The position numbers were made by a program, and so were the translations under genes. From Rhodothermales bacterium (GTDB lineage Bacteria > Bacteroidota > Rhodothermia > Rhodothermales > Bin80), in assembly GCA_028278205.1 (NCBI GenBank), contig JANQES010000054.1:95905-159904 (forward strand): a stretch of 64,000 nt of DNA, read 5' to 3'. The notes under the pieces are model-generated. The model worked only from the letters and a program-made list of their open reading frames with translations, ran no database searches and had not been told where the DNA came from. The first letter of the stretch is position 1. Every line of letters starts with the position of its first letter. This document shows, piece by piece, positions 59,764 to 64,000 of the stretch.

Positions 59764-60924
59764 ATGGACCGTCGCGCGTATCTCAAGTTGATGGGCGGGT
59801 TGGCCGGGGCTGTGGTGTTAGGCCCGCTGGCCGGCTGTTCGGGGCTGAATGCAGGGCGCAGGCCGGCGCCGGTGCGCGTCGAGCGCGGCCTGATCAAGCG
59901 CATCGACGTGGGGCTGCGACCGTTTCGTCCCTCGGGCTTCGTGGTTCGGGCCGAGCGGTTCGACGGCAAGCTGGTGGTGCATAACTACGGGCACGGCGGC
60001 TCCGGCGTGACGTTGTCGTGGGGCACGGCGCATCGGGCCGCGCAGCATGTGCTGGAGACCGAGGCCGAGGTGTGCGCCGTCGTCGGATGCGGGGCGGTGG
60101 GGCTGGCCACGGCCCGTCTGCTCCAGGAACGAGGCCGCTCCGTCGCCATTTACGCCCGCGACCTGCCGCCGCAGACGACATCGAACGTGGCCCCGGCGCA
60201 GTGGGCGCCGCACGGCCTGCTCGACCGCGACGGCCAGACGCCCGCCTTCGAGCAACAACTTCGCGAAGCCGGCGCCTTTGCCTTCGAACGCTACGGCAGC
60301 CTCCGCGCCGCCCGCTACGGCATCCGCCTGCTGGATAACTACGCCCTCCACGACGAGCGTCAGCCGGGTTTCCCCTGGTCGGTGCAGGCTGTGGCCCATC
60401 TGTTTCCTGAAATCGAAGAGGTGCCGCCGGAGGAGAATCCGTTCGGCACGCCGTACGCGCTGCGGTACAAAACCTATCAGATCGATACCGGCGTCTACCT
60501 CAACGCCCTGGCCGAAGACGTCCGCGCGGCAGGGGGGACGATCACGGTGCGTGGATTTCAAAGCCTGGAAGACGTGCTCGGCCTGCCCGAACGCGTTATC
60601 GTCAACTGTGCCGGCCTGGGCAGCCGCGAGCTTTTCGGGGATGAAGAGATCTTTCCCGTCAAAGGCCAGCTAACTGTGTTGGAGCAGCAAGACGCCATCG
60701 ACTACGTCCTCACCGGCCTCGGCTTTTACATGATGCCGCGCCACAACGAGATCCTCCTCGGCGGCACCTTCGAACACCGCGTCGAAACGCTCCGACCCAA
60801 TGATAAGGCGACGGAGCGTATCTTCCGGCGTACACAGGGATTTTTCGAGCGGATGGCGGGGCGGGCCGTTTCGTCTGCTGAACCCTCAGGGAGCCGGCTC
60901 AGAGAATTCGCGGTATTTACCTAA
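59764..60924 (+). CDS. FAD-dependent oxidoreductase, D-amino acid oxidase-like, exported
   Basis: 386 residues. The N-terminus has a twin-arginine-like DRRAYLKLMGG, a hydrophobic core and lipobox (LAGC), so export via Tat and lipidation are plausible. The dinucleotide-binding GxGxxG is VVGCGAVGLATARLLQERG, near residue 105. The late segment RVIVNCAGLGSRELFGDEEIFPVKGQL is typical for DAO/glycine oxidase types, and GFYMMPRHNEILLGGTFE follows. It oxidises an amine or amino acid with FAD; substrate unknown. The last 39 bp overlap the convergent lipoprotein gene. Confidence 0.9.
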   Translation: MDRRAYLKLMGGLAGAVVLGPLAGCSGLNAGRRPAPVRVERGLIKRIDVGLRPFRPSGFVVRAERFDGKLVVHNYGHGGSGVTLSWGTAHRAAQHVLETEAEVCAVVGCGAVGLATARLLQERGRSVAIYARDLPPQTTSNVAPAQWAPHGLLDRDGQTPAFEQQLREAGAFAFERYGSLRAARYGIRLLDNYALHDERQPGFPWSVQAVAHLFPEIEEVPPEENPFGTPYALRYKTYQIDTGVYLNALAEDVRAAGGTITVRGFQSLEDVLGLPERVIVNCAGLGSRELFGDEEIFPVKGQLTVLEQQDAIDYVLTGLGFYMMPRHNEILLGGTFEHRVETLRPNDKATERIFRRTQGFFERMAGRAVSSAEPSGSRLREFAVFT

Positions 60925-61479
60925 GTCGGCAGGGACGCCCTCCGTGAGGCCGACCGCGAAAGCATCGCCTTCTTCCACGAGCAGGCCTTCTAGCAAGAAA
61001 TCGACCTGGCGCGTGTCTCCATTGACCATGCCGGCGGTTTCGATGTACTGTTGGTACACGCCTTTCTCCTGCTGGTTGGCATCAGAATGCGTGACGTCCA
61101 CGGTGATACCGTCGAGAGCTTTCCTGCCCCGGAAGAACACCACGAGGTCGAAGAGGACGTTTTTGGGTTGGGGGCCCATCTCGGCTTCTTCCATTCCTTC
61201 TTCCGCCGCACCTTCCTCGCTTGCTTCCGCAGCTTCTGCTGTGGCTGTTGCTGCGGCTTCGGCTGCGACTGCGACTGCGGCGGCTTCTGCCGCTTCTTCC
61301 AAGGCGGGCTCCGGTTCCGGTTCCGGTTTTAGCGCTCTCCAGCTATTAAGCTCAATTTTGTATCCCGCGCGGACCTGGGCAATTTTTGCTTCGGGCGATT
61401 TCGGTCCACATCCTGCGAGCATCACGACGAGGGTCGCGATGCAGAGGAAGGTCAGGCTTTTGGTGATATTCCAGGGCAT
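60886..61479 (-). CDS. Ala/Glu-rich lipoprotein
   Basis: 197 residues from an ATG with GGAGG 6 bp upstream (the in-frame ATG at 61542 is not needed). Signal peptide with lipobox (VVMLAGC). Residues about 40-95 are low-complexity (PEPEPEPALEEAAEAAAVAV, EEGAAEEGMEEAEMG), a flexible surface spacer. The C-terminal 100 residues form a small domain (NVLFDLVVFFRGRKALDGITVDVTHSD, RQVDFLLEGLLVEEGDAFAV). No family recognised. Convergent with and overlapping the oxidoreductase. Confidence 0.8.
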   Translation of the reverse strand: MPWNITKSLTFLCIATLVVMLAGCGPKSPEAKIAQVRAGYKIELNSWRALKPEPEPEPALEEAAEAAAVAVAAEAAATATAEAAEASEEGAAEEGMEEAEMGPQPKNVLFDLVVFFRGRKALDGITVDVTHSDANQQEKGVYQQYIETAGMVNGDTRQVDFLLEGLLVEEGDAFAVGLTEGVPADLGKYREFSEPAP

Positions 61480-61688
61480 ATCAACCTCCGTGATCAGTGA
61501 GCGTGTGTTTGTGAATATACTATTTCTGACCATGCTCGTCACTTCATCAGTTTGTCATGAGGGCGAGGAGCCAACACCGTTTCCATCCGTTAAAGCCATT
61601 TCTAAGGTGACAGAGGGCTGGCAGTGTCCTATCTTTGATTAAGGATGTTTGGCATTACCTCATTTTTAAGCACGCGCACCAAACATAG

Positions 61689-64000
61689 ATGGCTGGCGCC
61701 AAAACCAAAAAAAGCCAGGGCAATACGCCGTTGATGCGGCAGTATTACAAGATCAAGGGGCGGCATCCCAACGCCATCTTGCTCTTCCGCATGGGCGATT
61801 TCTACGAGACCTTCGAAGACGACGCCATCACCGTCAGCGACGTCCTTGGCATCACGCTGACGAAGCGCTCGAACGGCGCGGCGCAAGACGTGCCGCTGGC
61901 CGGCTTTCCGCATCACGCCCTCGACAACTACCTGCCCAAGCTCGTCCAGGCCGGCATGCGCGTGGCGATCTGCGAGCAGCTCGAAGATCCCAAATTCGCC
62001 CGAAAGATCGTCAAGCGCGACGTGGTGGAGGTGGTCACACCCGGCGTCTCGTTTCACGATCAACTGCTGAGCCCGAAGCGGTCGCATTACCTGGCGGCGG
62101 TGCATTGGGGCACGGAGCGGCGCGACAAAGAGTGGGTCGGTTTTGCGTTTATCGACGCTTCGACGGGCGAGTTTTCGGTGACGGAGGTGCATACGACGAA
62201 GCTCGAAGAGGTGCTGCAAACCATCAATCCCGCCGAGGTGCTCATCGATAAAAGGTTGCGGGAAAATCTCGACGGGGTGCGGAATCAGAACTTCGTGGTC
62301 ACGCCGCAGGAAGACTGGGTTTTTGGGTATGATTTCGCCTACGAGACGTTGCTGCGGCACTTCAAGACACACTCGCTCAAAGGCTTCGGCGTCGAGGATC
62401 TGAAGCTGGGGTTGGTGGCGGCGGGCGCGGCGCTCTATTATCTGGGCGAGACGCAGAAAGGCCGCCTGCCGCACCTCCACCGCATCACCCGCTACGCCAG
62501 CGACGAGTACATGGCGCTCGATCCGCAGACGAAGCGCAACCTCGAACTCGTCGCTTCGATGCGCGAGGGCGGGCGCGAAGGCACGCTCATCCAGATCCTC
62601 GACGAGACGCTCACGCCGATGGGCGGGCGCCTGCTGCGCAAATGGCTGGTGCGCCCGCTGCGCAACGTCGATAACATCAACAAACGCCTCGACGCCGTCG
62701 AATCGCTCTTCCGGGGGCGGACGCTCCGCGAGCACGCCCGCGCCGAACTCCGCGAAGTGGGCGACCTCGAACGCCTCGCCGCCAAAGTCTGCACAGGCCG
62801 CGCCACGCCGCGCGACATGGTCAGCCTCAAGCTGTCGCTCCAGCAGATCCCGTCGATAAAAACACTGTTTCAGGACGAATCCTGCCAGACCCTCCGCCGC
62901 CTCGCCGAAAGCCTGACACGGTGCGAGACCGTCGTCGAAACGATTGACAGAGCGCTGGTGGACGAGCCGCCGGCTTCGACCAAAGACGGCGGTTTTTTTC
63001 GCGAAGGCTATCACGAAGAACTCGACGAACTGCGCACGCTGGCCCGGTCGGGCAAGGATTGGGTGGCGCAGATGCAGCAGCAAGAGAGCGAGCGCACCGG
63101 CATCTCGTCGCTCAAAGTGGGCTTCAACAAAGTCTTCGGATATTATCTGGAGATCACCAACGCCCACAAAGACAAGGTCCCGGACGACTACATCCGCAAG
63201 CAGACCCTCGTCAACGCCGAGCGCTACATCACGCCGGAGTTGAAAGAGTACGAGGAGAAGATCCTGACGGCGGAGGAGAAGATCGGCAGCCTCGAAACCG
63301 AGTTGTTTAACGAATTGCGCCAGCTTGTGGCCGAAGAAACGGCGTCGCTGCAACTCAACGCGGCGCTTTTGGCGATGCTCGACTGTTTTTGCAGCCTCGC
63401 CGAAGTGGCCGATCGTGGCGGTTACTGCCGGCCCGGCGTCCACGACGGCCTCGATCTGCACATCGAAGACGGGCGCCACCCGGTCGTCGAGCGGACGTTG
63501 CCGGCGGGCGAGCCGTTCATCCCCAACAGCATCGACCTCGACCCGCAGACGGGCCAGATCTACATCATCACCGGGCCGAACATGGCGGGCAAGAGTGTGG
63601 TGCTCCGGCAGGTGGGGCTGATCGTTTTGCTGGCGCAGGTCGGCGCGTTCGTGCCGGCCCAGAGCGCCCGCATCGGCGTGACCGACCGCATATTCACCCG
63701 CGTCGGTGCATCGGACAACCTGGCGGCGGGCGAGAGCACGTTCCTGGTGGAGATGAACGAGACGGCCAACATCCTCAACAACGCCACACCGCGCTCGCTC
63801 ATCCTGCTCGACGAGGTGGGCCGCGGCACGAGCACCTTCGACGGCCTGTCGATAGCCTGGGCGCTGGTCGAGTACCTCCACCAAAACGAACGTGTGGCCG
63901 CGCGGACGCTCTTCGCCACGCACTATCACGAGTTGAACGAACTGGCGTCGCGCTACGAGCGGGTGCGTAACTTCCGCATCCAGGTGCAGGAGCACGGCGG
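61689..64000 (+). CDS. mutS: DNA mismatch repair protein MutS (3' truncated by the window)
   Basis: About 770 residues are visible and the frame is open at the window end. Domain I has the mismatch-reading Phe-x-Glu in LLFRMGDFYETFEDDA. The clamp and lever regions follow (FGYYLEITNAHKDKVPDDY). The ATPase has Walker A GPNMAGKSV (about 63574), Walker B LILLDEVGRGTSTFDGLS, and the late ATHYHEL. It recognises mismatches and recruits MutL, whose gene is at 36686. ATG 61689 starts a normal N-terminus; the long minus-strand frame across it is a wrong-frame reading. Confidence 0.97.
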   Translation, partial: MAGAKTKKSQGNTPLMRQYYKIKGRHPNAILLFRMGDFYETFEDDAITVSDVLGITLTKRSNGAAQDVPLAGFPHHALDNYLPKLVQAGMRVAICEQLEDPKFARKIVKRDVVEVVTPGVSFHDQLLSPKRSHYLAAVHWGTERRDKEWVGFAFIDASTGEFSVTEVHTTKLEEVLQTINPAEVLIDKRLRENLDGVRNQNFVVTPQEDWVFGYDFAYETLLRHFKTHSLKGFGVEDLKLGLVAAGAALYYLGETQKGRLPHLHRITRYASDEYMALDPQTKRNLELVASMREGGREGTLIQILDETLTPMGGRLLRKWLVRPLRNVDNINKRLDAVESLFRGRTLREHARAELREVGDLERLAAKVCTGRATPRDMVSLKLSLQQIPSIKTLFQDESCQTLRRLAESLTRCETVVETIDRALVDEPPASTKDGGFFREGYHEELDELRTLARSGKDWVAQMQQQESERTGISSLKVGFNKVFGYYLEITNAHKDKVPDDYIRKQTLVNAERYITPELKEYEEKILTAEEKIGSLETELFNELRQLVAEETASLQLNAALLAMLDCFCSLAEVADRGGYCRPGVHDGLDLHIEDGRHPVVERTLPAGEPFIPNSIDLDPQTGQIYIITGPNMAGKSVVLRQVGLIVLLAQVGAFVPAQSARIGVTDRIFTRVGASDNLAAGESTFLVEMNETANILNNATPRSLILLDEVGRGTSTFDGLSIAWALVEYLHQNERVAARTLFATHYHELNELASRYERVRNFRIQVQEHG

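Noticed and set aside
61629..63995. 788-aa minus-strand frame opposite mutS
   Set aside because: mutS is complete in motifs on the plus strand; the antisense frame has no domain and reflects codon bias.

Overview
The window looks like chromosomal DNA of a high-GC member of the Bacteroidota/Rhodothermota (Rhodothermales-like). The basis is a type IX secretion gene pair (porU then porV), proteins ending in T9SS-type C-terminal modules, many outer-membrane barrels and lipoproteins, weak Shine-Dalgarno use, and GC-rich codon choice. No rRNA, CRISPR array, integrase or transposase gene was seen. One tRNA-Arg(CCG) is present.

Layout. 1-4.9 kb: TPR protein end, NtrC-type regulator, LolD-like ATPase, quinolinate synthase NadA, Uma2-family nuclease, YdjM-like membrane protein. 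5-11.3 kb: outer-membrane barrel, SSS transporter, Lon-N domain protein, metallo-beta-lactamase-fold hydrolase, and an odd receiver/HisKA protein whose phosphoacceptor Asp is Asn. 11.7-24.6 kb: envelope/secretion block with PorU, PorV, a degenerate M6-type protein, a peptidase-propeller-barrel protein and a TlpA thioredoxin. 24.8-36.5 kb: DUF5683 protein, a polyprenol-kinase/DUF92 fusion, DAACS symporter, TPR protein, two small ORFs, tRNA-Arg, sigma factor, CPBP protease, DUF2007 protein, CdsA and a small membrane protein. 36.7-46.6 kb: MutL, an AT-rich two-gene insert, a GNAT-cNMP-binding fusion, TilS, Hpt and tryptophan 2,3-dioxygenase. 46.9-57.1 kb: ankyrin/serine hydrolase, sulfatase, HD hydrolase, polysaccharide-deacetylase-like protein, EamA transporter and a 5'-nucleotidase lipoprotein. 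57.3-59.7 kb: a compact three-gene cassette ending in a TIR-domain protein, the best candidate for an undescribed defence system. 59.8-64 kb: FAD oxidoreductase, Ala/Glu-rich lipoprotein, and MutS (cut by the window end).

The second major theme is in the gaps. Many spacers are filled by inverted repeats whose arms are runs of short tandem units. Several sequence-unrelated classes share a 7-nt period (for example TTTGGAT, GAATGTC, ATTTGCC, TACGCAG, ATGACCC, CGAAACC). The arms often begin right after a stop codon and end right at the next start codon. In several places they enter the coding sequence: they supply the n-region of signal peptides, a start codon, a stop codon, and an in-frame insertion within a membrane kinase. 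Two copies of a four-unit CGTAGGG palindrome of about 150 bp, and two copies of a TTTGGAT-bounded hairpin element, show that these are dispersed families rather than chance repeats.
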